Source: Lachnospiraceae bacterium (lineage in GTDB: Bacteria; Bacillota; Clostridia; Lachnospirales; Lachnospiraceae). Taken from it: 64,000 nucleotides of DNA. Position numbers and translations under genes: made by a program. The stretch is taken from the NCBI GenBank assembly GCA_017619615.1, contig JAFZRY010000032.1:1-64000 (forward strand), given 5' to 3'. Positions within the stretch are counted from its first letter, which is position 1. Each line of letters starts with the position of its first letter. This document shows, piece after piece, positions 16,216 to 24,771 of this stretch. The notes beneath the pieces are model-generated. The model saw only the letters and a program-made list of their open reading frames with translations, did no database searches and was not told the DNA's origin.

Positions 16216-17646
16216 TTACTTGTTTATGGTACTTAGATAGCCCGAATCCTTCGGCTCATACGGCACTGAAATGAAGTCTTTCTTTTGGTGGTACAAGCAG
16301 CATACCGTCTCAACATGCACCCCCTGCGGGAACATATCCACCGGCTGCACCTTCCTTACTTCGTACCCGCCTTCTTCCCGCAGGATCTTCAGGTCCCGGG
16401 CCAGCGTGGCGGAGTTGCAGGAGACGTAGACGAGGCGGGCGGGGGAGCAGGAGAGGAGGGCGTCCAGGAGGGCGCGGTCGCAGCCTTTGCGGGGCGGGTC
16501 CAGGACGACGACGTCCGGCGTTTCTTCCGGGTGCTCGCGGCACCACGCGGGGAAGATCTCCTCGGATTTACCGACGAAAAATTCCGCGTTGGAGATGCCG
16601 TTCAGGGCGGCGTTGGCACGCGCGTTCTCGATGGCGGGGGCGATGATCTCCACGCCGCGGACGCGGGTGGTGTGCCGGGCCAGGAAGAGGGAGATGGTGC
16701 CGGTGCCGCAGTAGAGGTCCCAGACGTTCTCCGTGCCGGTCAGGCTTGCGAATTCCAGGGCTTTGGCGTACAGGACTTCCGTCTGCTTCGGGTTGACCTG
16801 GAAGAAGGCAAGCGGGGAGAGGCGGAATTGGAGGTCCCCGATGGATTCGGTGATATAGCCGGGGCCGTACAGCGGGATCAGTTCGTCGCCTAGAATCACG
16901 TTGTCCCGGCGAGTGTTCACATTGAGGGAGATGTCCGTCATGCCGGGGATCTCCCGGAGGGCGGTGACGAGGTCGGCTGCGCCGGGGAGTTTCCGGCCGC
17001 CTATGACCAGGCAGACCATCCATTCGCCGGAGCCGGCGGCGCGGCGGATGAGGGCGTGGCGCAGGAGGCCGCGGCCGGTCTCTTCGTCATAGGCGGGGAG
17101 GCGGCGGGTTCGGGCGTGGGCAAGGAGGATCTCCAGGATGCGGTCGAAGCCGGGCATGTTCAGGAGGCAGTCCGTCATGGGGATGATGCGGTGGGAGCGG
17201 GCGGCGTAATAGCCGGCGGTGATCTGTCCGTTGCGGTCCGTTCCGAACGGGATCTGCGCCTTGTTGCGGTAATGCCAGGGCTCGTCCATGCCCAGGATGG
17301 GGGCCATCGGCGGCTCCGCGATCCCGCCCAGGCGGATCAGGTGCTGGCGCACCTTGTTTTCCTTGAAGGCCAGCTGGGCCGGATAGGAGAGGGCCTGAAG
17401 CTGGCAGCCGCCGCAGGGGGCCGCCAGCGGGCAGGAGGGCGCGACGCGGTCCGGGGAGGGGGTGAGGATCTCCTGCACACGGCCGAAACCGTACGTTTTG
17501 CCCGGCTTCGTGACGAGGACGCGCGCGGTGTCGCCGATGACCGCGTCTTTTACAAAGAGGGGGTAGCCCTCGTAATGGCCGATCCCCTCCCCGTTTTCCG
17601 TCATATCGGTGAATGTCAGTGTGATGACGTCGTTTTTGTTCAGCAT
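16216..17646 (-). CDS. rlmD: 23S rRNA (uracil-C5)-methyltransferase RlmD family
   Basis: This 476-residue enzyme would methylate a uracil of 23S rRNA (U1939, and in Bacillota often also U747) using SAM. Residues 1-62 form a TRAM RNA-binding domain. C72, C78 and C81 (CPLAAPCGGCQLQ) with a later Cys fit the iron-sulfur cluster site. The methyltransferase core has VWDLYCGTGTISLF and the catalytic Cys in YVSCNSATLARDL. It starts 3 bp after the yhaM-like gene in a three-gene operon. Its last 30 codons are repeated in decayed form at 15342-15458 and 14561-14640. Confidence 0.93.
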   Translation of the reverse strand: MLNKNDVITLTFTDMTENGEGIGHYEGYPLFVKDAVIGDTARVLVTKPGKTYGFGRVQEILTPSPDRVAPSCPLAAPCGGCQLQALSYPAQLAFKENKVRQHLIRLGGIAEPPMAPILGMDEPWHYRNKAQIPFGTDRNGQITAGYYAARSHRIIPMTDCLLNMPGFDRILEILLAHARTRRLPAYDEETGRGLLRHALIRRAAGSGEWMVCLVIGGRKLPGAADLVTALREIPGMTDISLNVNTRRDNVILGDELIPLYGPGYITESIGDLQFRLSPLAFFQVNPKQTEVLYAKALEFASLTGTENVWDLYCGTGTISLFLARHTTRVRGVEIIAPAIENARANAALNGISNAEFFVGKSEEIFPAWCREHPEETPDVVVLDPPRKGCDRALLDALLSCSPARLVYVSCNSATLARDLKILREEGGYEVRKVQPVDMFPQGVHVETVCCLYHQKKDFISVPYEPKDSGYLSTINK

Positions 17647-17649
17647 GCT

Positions 17650-18594
17650 TTATTCTTTCGTGCGGGTCCTTCTTACGTTGCTGTCCAGGAATTTCTGGAA
17701 GCCCAGCCAGCCGGTGGCGCCGGCGTCGGCGAGCGTTTCGGACATGAGCTGGATCTTGGCGTCGGTGTTGTCGGCCAGATGCAGGGCCAGCGCCTCCAGA
17801 AGGGCCGGCTTCTTCGGCGAGCCGAATTCGAATTCGCCGTGGTGGGCCAGGATGATGTGGCACAGCTCGTTTTTCGTGACTTCCGGGAAGTTCGGGATGT
17901 CCGCGATCTTTTCGCGCACCATGTCGATGCCGATGATGATGTGGCCCAGCAGCTGCCCTTCGTCCGTATAGTCGTTGGCCGGGAAGGAAGACAACTCACG
18001 CACTTTGCCGATGTCGTGGCACAGCGCGCCGGTCAGCAGCAGGTCGCGCTTGATCAGCGGGTATTTTTTGCAATAGGTATCACAGAGCTCCGTGACGCGC
18101 AGCGTGTGCTGCAGGAGGCCGCCGGAGAAGCTGTGGTGGATGCTTTTCGCGGCGGAGTGGGCCTTGAATTCCCTCACGAAGTCCGCGTCGTTCACGAAAA
18201 AAGCTTCCAGCAGCGCGCGGAGCTGCGGGTGAGAGATGCTGCGGACGAAGGCCAGCAGCTTGTCGTACATCTCCTCGATGGGGTACGGGCTCGTCGGGAC
18301 GAAATCCGCGGGGTCGTACTCGCCCTCGCGCGCGAGCCGGATGCGCTGGATGTTCAGCTGCAGCGAACTCTGATAGCGCTTGACTTCGCCGTCCACTTTG
18401 ATGTACTGCAGGGCCTCGAAATGATCGATGCCGGAGGACAGGTCCCAGACCTTGCCGTCTATGGAGCCGCTGCTGTCCTGCAGCAGCAGGGAATAATAGC
18501 TTTTGCCCGCTTTGGTGAGGCTGACGGTCTTGCTGCGGCACAGAAGGACCTGGCTGATCCGGTCGCCTTCGCGCCAGTCGGAAATGGCATACAT
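17650..18594 (-). CDS. YhaM-like 3'-5' exoribonuclease (OB-fold plus HD domain)
   Basis: The 314-residue protein has an N-terminal OB-type nucleic-acid-binding domain (residues 10-95) and an HD phosphohydrolase domain (SFSGGLLQHTLRV, GALCHDIGK, ILAHHGEFEFGSPKKP). This is the layout of YhaM, which removes nucleotides from the 3' end of RNA and single-stranded DNA. The metal-binding His and Asp residues are present. It is nested between the HtrA-like gene (9 bp) and rlmD (3 bp), so the three form one operon. Confidence 0.88.
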   Translation of the reverse strand: MYAISDWREGDRISQVLLCRSKTVSLTKAGKSYYSLLLQDSSGSIDGKVWDLSSGIDHFEALQYIKVDGEVKRYQSSLQLNIQRIRLAREGEYDPADFVPTSPYPIEEMYDKLLAFVRSISHPQLRALLEAFFVNDADFVREFKAHSAAKSIHHSFSGGLLQHTLRVTELCDTYCKKYPLIKRDLLLTGALCHDIGKVRELSSFPANDYTDEGQLLGHIIIGIDMVREKIADIPNFPEVTKNELCHIILAHHGEFEFGSPKKPALLEALALHLADNTDAKIQLMSETLADAGATGWLGFQKFLDSNVRRTRTKE

Positions 18595-18603
18595 GATTCG
18601 GGG

Positions 18604-19941
18604 TTACCTTCTTTCTATGTTGACGTCGTAGGTCAGTTCCTGGTAGGAAGTCCGGCCTTTGCGCAGGACTTTCACGGAAATGGTCTGCTCCGCGGTGAAG
18701 GAGAGCAGGATGGTGCGCAGCTCGTCCAGGTTGCGGACGGGGTCGCCGGCCACCTGAATCAGAATGTCGCCGGCCTGCAGGCCTGCCTTCTGCGCGGGGG
18801 AGCCTGCCGTACAACGGCTGATGTAGATCCCGTCGGCTTCCGTCTTCAGGGCTTCCTTCAGTTCGTTGGACAGTATGATGCCCTCAATGCCCAGATAGCA
18901 TCCCTGGCTGCCGTTGCTGATGCTTTCGATATAGGCGCGCAGGTCCGAGATGCCGACCGCGGTCAGCGTCCCGCCGCTGGTGTATTCCGGCGCGATCCAG
19001 CCGATCAGGCTGCCGTCCAGGTTGATCAGGAAGCCGCCCGCGTTCTCGTCGCCCACCATGTTGGTGTGGAGCAGCGCCACGGAGGCGTCCGTGGTGGGAT
19101 AGGCGCTTTCGATGTAGGTCAGGATGCCGCTGTTGCAGGATTTGATGATCCCGCCGATCGGCGCACCCATGGCGATCACGGGCTGGCCGGCGTAACAGAC
19201 GTAGGAATTGCCCAGGCGGATGGCCTTGATGCGCTCCAGGGTCTGCTCCGTGATCTTGCTCCGGGACACGGCCATGACCATCAGGTCGGCCACGCCGTCG
19301 CGGGCCTTGATGTAGGCGTCGGTCACCTCCAGGTTGGCGAAGCCGATCTGCAGCGTACTGGAGTCGGAAAGCTGCGTGGTGGCGGAATAAGGCGTCAGGA
19401 TCAGCACCTCCTGGTCGGTCATGGCGATGATGACGCCGAAGCTCTGCGTTTCATACTGATGGCCGCCCTTAAAGAGCGACTGGTCCTGGTTGGTGGCGGT
19501 GACCGTCACCAGCGACCACTGGGCGTCGGAACGCACGCCGTTGAGCACGATGGCCATGCGCTGGTAGTCCTTGATCTGCAGGTCGTGGCTGTCGATCATG
19601 CCCTGCACGATGTCCTGCCATTCCGCATCCTCCGGGGAAAGCGAGGCGGACGGATTCGTTGCGGACGGGGCGGACTCCGTCGGGACGGACGTTTCGTCCG
19701 GTGCCGCCGTGGTCTCCTGCGGGAACGAGACGGGCTCGGCCGTGGTGGTTTCCGGCGGGAAGACCCGGGTCTGGGTAAAGTGGAAGGCTGCGCCTGCGAT
19801 CACACCGAAAAGAACCGCGAGCAGCGCGGTCGTAAGGATTTTTTTCCAGAGGGGAGGCCCGGAGGTCTCATTGACGACGGTTTCCCGAATAAAAGGCCGG
19901 TTCTCCTGCGGAGCCGAATCATTGTCCTGATAGTCAGACAC
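18604..19941 (-). CDS. HtrA-like membrane-anchored PDZ protein with degenerate protease site
   Basis: The 445-residue protein has a cytoplasmic N-terminus, one membrane helix (about 33-53), a Thr/Pro/Ser-rich linker (60-100), a trypsin-like domain (110-340) and a C-terminal PDZ domain (348-435, with AGSPAQKAGLQAGDIL). The serine site usually written GNSGGPL reads GDENAGGFL, putting Ala301 where the nucleophile should be. The histidine strand usually written TNNHV reads LTPYSAT. It is therefore probably an inactive protease that senses or binds. It starts with GTG, 9 bases after AGGAGG. First gene of the yhaM-rlmD operon. Confidence 0.88.
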   Translation of the reverse strand: MSDYQDNDSAPQENRPFIRETVVNETSGPPLWKKILTTALLAVLFGVIAGAAFHFTQTRVFPPETTTAEPVSFPQETTAAPDETSVPTESAPSATNPSASLSPEDAEWQDIVQGMIDSHDLQIKDYQRMAIVLNGVRSDAQWSLVTVTATNQDQSLFKGGHQYETQSFGVIIAMTDQEVLILTPYSATTQLSDSSTLQIGFANLEVTDAYIKARDGVADLMVMAVSRSKITEQTLERIKAIRLGNSYVCYAGQPVIAMGAPIGGIIKSCNSGILTYIESAYPTTDASVALLHTNMVGDENAGGFLINLDGSLIGWIAPEYTSGGTLTAVGISDLRAYIESISNGSQGCYLGIEGIILSNELKEALKTEADGIYISRCTAGSPAQKAGLQAGDILIQVAGDPVRNLDELRTILLSFTAEQTISVKVLRKGRTSYQELTYDVNIERR

Positions 19942-20051
19942 AGGGAATATCCTCCTGTTAAGGATTTTAGGCGCTGGGAACCTTAACCATTATTAAACCA
20001 CATCTTGCGGAAAAAGTCCATAAAAAAAGGAAAGCCGGCCGGCGGATGCAT

Positions 20052-20080
20052 TTTACAGAACGGGAGAGTTGTATTATAAT
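20052..20080 (+). promoter_or_regulatory. promoter of the tatD-rsmA operon
   Basis: TTTACA (20052-20057) and TATAAT (20075-20080) are separated by 17 bp, 45 bp before the tatD start codon. Confidence 0.8.
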
Positions 20081-20124
20081 AGAAGCGGTGACAGCAGAAG
20101 TCAGAGAAAGAACGGAGAAACGGC

Positions 20125-20913
20125 ATGATTTTCGATACGCACGCCCATTATGACAGCCGGCAGTTCGACGGGGACCGGGAAGAGGTCCTGGCCGCGCTGC
20201 CCGGGGCCGGGATCGGCGGCCTGGTGAACATCGGGGCCGACCTGGCCGGCACGGAAGCGTCACTCGCGCTGGCGGAGCGGTACCCGTTCGTATGGGCCGC
20301 GGCCGGCGTCCACCCGGACTGCGTGGACGAACTGGAGGAGCTGGGAGAGGAGACGGCCGCGGAGCGGCTGCGGGGATATCTGAAACATCCGCGGTGCCGG
20401 GCGGCCGGGGAGATCGGCCTGGACTATCACGGCGACTATCCGGACAAGACCCCGCGCGCGCTGCAGCAGAAATGGTTCCGCTTCCAGCTGGAACTGATGA
20501 AGGAGGCCGGCGTGCCCGGCGTCATCCACAGCCGGGAGGCGGCCGCGGACACGCTGGCGCTGATCCGGGAAGCCGGCGGCGCGGACCTGTCCCTGGTGAT
20601 GCACTGCTTCGGGTACGAGAAGGAAATGGCGAAGCTGTACCTGGACATGGGCCATTATCTGGGGATCGGCGGCGTTGTTACATTTAAGAATGGACGAAAG
20701 CTGAAAGAAGTGGTACAATATATGCCAACGGACCGGATCCTGCTGGAAACGGACTGCCCGTATCTGGCTCCCGAGCCGTTCCGAGGCCGGCGGAATGATT
20801 CCCGCCTGCTTTCCTATGTGGTAAACGAGATCGCCCGCCTGAAGGAAACGGACCCGGCGGAGATCGAAGCCGTTTGTGAGGAAAACGCCCGGCGCTTCTA
20901 CCGCCTGGCATAA
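20125..20913 (+). CDS. TatD-family metal-dependent DNase
   Basis: The 262-residue protein has the TatD signatures: N-terminal FDTHAHYDS metal ligands, AGEIGLDYHGD, VIHSREAAADT, MHCFGY, and LLETDCPYLAPEP near the C-terminus. These build a TIM-barrel with a two-metal hydrolase site. It is followed 10 bp later by rsmA, a gene order common in Bacillota. Confidence 0.95.
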   Translation: MIFDTHAHYDSRQFDGDREEVLAALPGAGIGGLVNIGADLAGTEASLALAERYPFVWAAAGVHPDCVDELEELGEETAAERLRGYLKHPRCRAAGEIGLDYHGDYPDKTPRALQQKWFRFQLELMKEAGVPGVIHSREAAADTLALIREAGGADLSLVMHCFGYEKEMAKLYLDMGHYLGIGGVVTFKNGRKLKEVVQYMPTDRILLETDCPYLAPEPFRGRRNDSRLLSYVVNEIARLKETDPAEIEAVCEENARRFYRLA

Positions 20914-20923
20914 GAGGTGACGC

Positions 20924-21829
20924 ATGCAGCCGTTCCTGGCCGACCCGAATAAAACCAAAGAACTCCTGGCCCGCCACGACTTTCTGATCAAGAAAGGCTA
21001 CGGCCAGAACTTCCTGATCGATCCGTCGGTGCCCGCGGGCATCGCGGCGGCGGCCGGCCTGGGCCCGGAGGACACGGTCCTGGAGATCGGGCCGGGCATC
21101 GGGACGCTGACGCAGGTCCTGGCCGCGGCGGCCGGCCGCGTCATCGCGGTGGAGATCGACCGCAAGCTGGAGCCGGTGCTGGCGGATTCGCTGCGCGGCT
21201 TCGACAACGTGACCGTCGTCTGGGGTGACATCCTGAAGCAGGACATCCCGCGCCTCCTCGCGGAGCACGGCGTCACGCCGCCGGTCAAAGTGGTGGCCAA
21301 TCTGCCCTATTACATCACCTCCCCCATCCTGATGGCGCTGCTGAAGCAGGCGGAGCTGTTTTCCTCCCTCACTGTCATGGTGCAGGCCGAGGTGGGCGAG
21401 CGAATGGCCGCGGCTCCCGGGACGAAGGAGTACGGCTATCTGTCCGTCTCCGTACAGTATTACGCGCAGCCCCGCCTCGTGCTGTCCGTCCCGCCGCACG
21501 CGTTCCTGCCGCAGCCGAAAGTGTCGTCCGCGGTGGTGCGCCTGGAGACGGGAGGCGGCCCCGCCGTACAGTGCCGGGATGCGGATCACCTGTTTGCGGT
21601 AGCCAAGGCGGCGTTCCTGCAGCGGCGGAAAACGCTGGCCAACGCGCTGGCGGGCTATGCGCCGCTCGGGGTGAGCCGGGACCAGGCGGAGGCGGCCCTG
21701 ACGCAGACAGGTCTGGATCCCCGCATCCGCGGCGAGCGCCTGAGCCTGGCGCAGTTCGCGGCCCTTTCGGACATTTTATGGGCTATGACCCATCAGGACG
21801 ATAAAGAACAGAAGGAGACCTCTTCGTGA
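20924..21829 (+). CDS. rsmA: 16S rRNA adenine-N6,N6-dimethyltransferase
   Basis: The 301-residue enzyme dimethylates two adjacent adenines in the 3' hairpin of 16S rRNA. It shows KKGYGQNFLID, the SAM motif VLEIGPGIGTLT, VEIDRKL, and the catalytic NLPYYITSPI. Length is normal. It overlaps the next gene by 4 bp (GTGA), so translation is likely coupled. Confidence 0.96.
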   Translation: MQPFLADPNKTKELLARHDFLIKKGYGQNFLIDPSVPAGIAAAAGLGPEDTVLEIGPGIGTLTQVLAAAAGRVIAVEIDRKLEPVLADSLRGFDNVTVVWGDILKQDIPRLLAEHGVTPPVKVVANLPYYITSPILMALLKQAELFSSLTVMVQAEVGERMAAAPGTKEYGYLSVSVQYYAQPRLVLSVPPHAFLPQPKVSSAVVRLETGGGPAVQCRDADHLFAVAKAAFLQRRKTLANALAGYAPLGVSRDQAEAALTQTGLDPRIRGERLSLAQFAALSDILWAMTHQDDKEQKETSS

Positions 21830-22989
21830 GCACGACAGATAATCAAGACGAACGGGAACTGGAAGGGACCCGCAGACATATCCGGCCGGGCCGGCTGGCC
21901 CTGCTGATCCTGGCGGCGCTGGCCGTGCTCGGCGGCCTGCTGTGGTTCATCCTCCACAAGAGGAACGGCTTCACGCGCGCCGAGATCGAAAAAAGCTTCA
22001 CCATGGCGGCTTCCGGCCAGGCCGGCGTCGCTGTGTTCAACAACGGCCTGCTGCGCTATTCGGCGGACGGCGCGAGCTTCCTGAACAGCGAGGGCCGGGA
22101 ACTGTGGAACGTCAACTTTTCCATGAACGCCCCGCGCTTCATCGGTCACGGCGGCTACGCGCTGCTGGCGGACATGTACGGCAACACGGCCGTGATCCTG
22201 GATAAGACCGGCGAATGCGGCCGCTTCACCACGGCGGAGCCCATCATCAACGCGGCGGTCTCGTCCACCGGCGTGACCGCGGTGGCGCTGGAACGCGACC
22301 TGAACAGCCTGATCTGCTTTTATAACGAACTGGGGGTCCGGCTGGACATCGAGATCAGCCAGGAAATGGCGGTCAGCGGCTACCCGATGGCCATGGCGCT
22401 GTCCCCGGACGGCAGCGGCCTCGTGATGTCCATGGTCAGCTCCCAGAGCGGCAACCTGAACAGCCAGCTCGTTTTTTACAACTTCACCGTAGGCCGCAGC
22501 GAAGCCAACCGCCTGGTGGGCTTCTTCAACCACGAAGGCCATCTGCTCACGCAGATCGATTATATGAGCGCCAAGCGGGTCGCGGCTGTCTCTGAGGACG
22601 GCCTGGAGATCTACTCGCTGGAGCAGGAGAACAATCCGGAGCTGAAGGCGTCCGTCTCCTTCCCGGGCGAGATCGTGTCCTATGCGGCGGCCAACCGGCA
22701 CGAGGCCTTCCTCTGCCCGGAGGCCGGCACCGGGGACCTGATCCTGTCGGTCTATGACGATAACGGCAAAGAGTGCTTTTCGAAAAAACTCAGCAGCGGC
22801 GCCCGCGGCCTGACCCTGGGCAGCGACCTGGTGATGCTCCAGACGGACGGCGTGGTGGACCTGTGGGATTATTCCGGCCGTTCCTATTTCTCCGGGACGC
22901 TCTCCCAGCCCGGCGCCGGCCTGTACCTGATGGGCAAAAAACTGCTGCAGCTGGACGGGAACCTGATCCACCAGTACCGGTTCCGGTAA
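21826..22989 (+). CDS. DUF5711-type membrane-anchored beta-propeller protein
   Basis: The 387-residue protein has a charged cytoplasmic N-terminus, one membrane helix (about 22-44) and a large extracellular region rich in short beta-strands with repeating patterns such as NAAVSSTGVTAVAL and PMAMALSPDGSGLVMS, consistent with a beta-propeller. This is the DUF5711 layout of Clostridia, with no assigned function. The GTG start overlaps the rsmA stop. Its position just before a two-component system suggests it may serve as an external sensor or partner; that is inference. Confidence 0.75.
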   Translation: MSTTDNQDERELEGTRRHIRPGRLALLILAALAVLGGLLWFILHKRNGFTRAEIEKSFTMAASGQAGVAVFNNGLLRYSADGASFLNSEGRELWNVNFSMNAPRFIGHGGYALLADMYGNTAVILDKTGECGRFTTAEPIINAAVSSTGVTAVALERDLNSLICFYNELGVRLDIEISQEMAVSGYPMAMALSPDGSGLVMSMVSSQSGNLNSQLVFYNFTVGRSEANRLVGFFNHEGHLLTQIDYMSAKRVAAVSEDGLEIYSLEQENNPELKASVSFPGEIVSYAAANRHEAFLCPEAGTGDLILSVYDDNGKECFSKKLSSGARGLTLGSDLVMLQTDGVVDLWDYSGRSYFSGTLSQPGAGLYLMGKKLLQLDGNLIHQYRFR

Positions 22990-22998
22990 GGAGCGGAC

Positions 22999-24102
22999 AT
23001 GCGAGTAAGCAGGAAAAATCTGCTGGCGATCCTGGGGCTGGTCATGGTGCCCCTGATTTTGCTGTCCGCCGCGCTGATCATCATGGCAAAGGACCGGGAG
23101 GGAAGCGCCGTCGCTCCCTGCATTTTCCTGATCGGCTTGAGCGTGGTGGAACTGCTCGTGGGCAGTCTGGCGCTGCTGCGCTGGCAGCGGGATCATCTGT
23201 CCCGGCCTTTCAAGCAGCTGCAGCAGGCGGCCGGCGAGATCCGCGACGGCAATCTGGACCATGAACTGGACGAGGCCGAAGAGGACGAATTCCGCCGGCT
23301 CTTCGAAAGCTTCGAGGAGATGCGCCTGCGTCTGAAAAACAGCGCGGAGGAGCAGCTTCGCACGGAGCAGGACGGCAAGATCCTGCTGGCCAACATCTCC
23401 CACGACCTGAAGACCCCCATCACCGCCATCAAGGGCTACGTGGAAGGCCTCCGGGACGGCGTCGCCTCCACGCCGGAAAAACAGGCGCGCTACCTGTCCA
23501 CCATCTACAGCAAGGCGGAGGAGATGGAAAAACTGGTGGATCAGCTGTATTTCTACACGCTGGTGGAGAGCGGCCGCATCCCGTACCATTTCATCAGGAT
23601 CCCCGCGCACGCGTATTTTTCCGACTGCCGCTGGGAACTGAAGGAGGAACTGGACGCGCAGGACATGGTGACCCGTTACGAAAACCGGGTCCCGGAGGAC
23701 GTCATGATCGCGGTCGACCCCGAGCAGCTGCACCGGGTCGTCAGCAACGTGGTGTCCAACGCGGTGAAATACCGCGACCGCAGCAAGGAGAAAAACATGA
23801 TCGGCTTCCGCATCTACATGGAAGGGAAGACGATCGTTACGGAAATAGAAGACAACGGGGTGGGCATCGCCCCGGAGGATCTGCCTCACGTGTTCGACCG
23901 GTTCTACCGCGCGGACACGGCGCGCAGCGCGTCGACGGGCGGCAACGGCATCGGGCTCTCCATCGTGCAGAAGATCATGGAGGACCACGGCGGCCGCGCC
24001 GTCCTGACCAGCGTCAAGGGAGAGGGCAGCTGCATGCGGCTGGAACTGCCGGTATATGAGGAGAACGACAATGAGCCGGATACTGATCGTGGAAGACGAT
24101 AA
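22999..24102 (+). CDS. two-component sensor histidine kinase
   Basis: The 367-residue kinase has two N-terminal membrane helices (about 8-29 and 39-60) with almost no external loop, a HAMP-like linker (62-115), a HisKA domain with phosphorylated H135 (ANISHDLKTPITA), and a HATPase domain with the N-box NVVSNAVKYRD, DNGVGI and GGNGIGLSI. The short external loop means it probably reads membrane state or a partner protein rather than a soluble ligand. Its last 32 bases overlap the response regulator gene. Confidence 0.95.
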   Translation: MRVSRKNLLAILGLVMVPLILLSAALIIMAKDREGSAVAPCIFLIGLSVVELLVGSLALLRWQRDHLSRPFKQLQQAAGEIRDGNLDHELDEAEEDEFRRLFESFEEMRLRLKNSAEEQLRTEQDGKILLANISHDLKTPITAIKGYVEGLRDGVASTPEKQARYLSTIYSKAEEMEKLVDQLYFYTLVESGRIPYHFIRIPAHAYFSDCRWELKEELDAQDMVTRYENRVPEDVMIAVDPEQLHRVVSNVVSNAVKYRDRSKEKNMIGFRIYMEGKTIVTEIEDNGVGIAPEDLPHVFDRFYRADTARSASTGGNGIGLSIVQKIMEDHGGRAVLTSVKGEGSCMRLELPVYEENDNEPDTDRGRR

Positions 24103-24760
24103 AAGCATCGCCGAACTGGAAAAAGACTATCTGGAACTGAGCAATTTCGAAGCGGACATCGCCGCCGACGGCGAGACAGGCCTGAAAATGGCGCAGGAGA
24201 AGGACTATGACCTCTTCCTGCTCGACGTCATGCTGCCGGGGCTGGACGGCTTCACGCTCTGCAGCCGCATCCGCGAACGCAGCAACGTCCCGATCCTGCT
24301 GGTGACCGCCAAGACGGAGGACATCGACAAGATCCGCGGGCTGGGCCTGGGCGCGGACGATTACATCACCAAACCCTTCAGCCCCGGCGAGCTGCTGGCG
24401 CGCGTGAAGGCGCATCTGGGGCGCTACGACCGCCTGACCGGCGCGCGGGAAGACCCGGGCAGCGTCATCGAGATCCGCGGCCTGCGCATCGACCGGTCCG
24501 CCCGCCGCGTCTGGGTGGACGACCGTGAAGTCTTCCTCACCAGCCGCGAATACGAGCTGCTGACCTATATGGCCAAAAACCCGAACCGGGTCTTCTCCCG
24601 CCAGGAACTGTTCCGGAACATCTGGGGCATGGAATGCGTGGGCGACGTCGCCACGGTGACCGTGCACATCAAGAAGATCCGCGAAAAAATCGAGCTCAAC
24701 ATCTCCAAGCCCCAGTACATCGAGACCATCTGGGGCGTGGGCTACCGCTTCAAGATCTAA
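24071..24760 (+). CDS. OmpR/PhoB-family response regulator
   Basis: The 229-residue protein has a receiver domain with acidic pocket E8-D9-D10, phospho-acceptor D52 (LLDVMLPGLDG) and the conserved Lys in TKPFSPGEL, then a winged-helix DNA-binding domain (SREYELLTYMAKNPNRVFSR, TVTVHIKKIREKIE). The ATG giving MSRILIVEDD has GAGGAG upstream and lies inside the 3' end of the kinase gene. Targets are unknown; the cell-wall gene two positions downstream is a candidate. Confidence 0.95.
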   Translation: MSRILIVEDDKSIAELEKDYLELSNFEADIAADGETGLKMAQEKDYDLFLLDVMLPGLDGFTLCSRIRERSNVPILLVTAKTEDIDKIRGLGLGADDYITKPFSPGELLARVKAHLGRYDRLTGAREDPGSVIEIRGLRIDRSARRVWVDDREVFLTSREYELLTYMAKNPNRVFSRQELFRNIWGMECVGDVATVTVHIKKIREKIELNISKPQYIETIWGVGYRFKI

Positions 24761-24771
24761 AGGAGGCCGCC

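Noticed and set aside
17056..19986. 976-codon open frame opposite rlmD, yhaM and the HtrA-like gene
   Set aside because: It covers three well-supported genes in antisense and shows only GC-bias composition.
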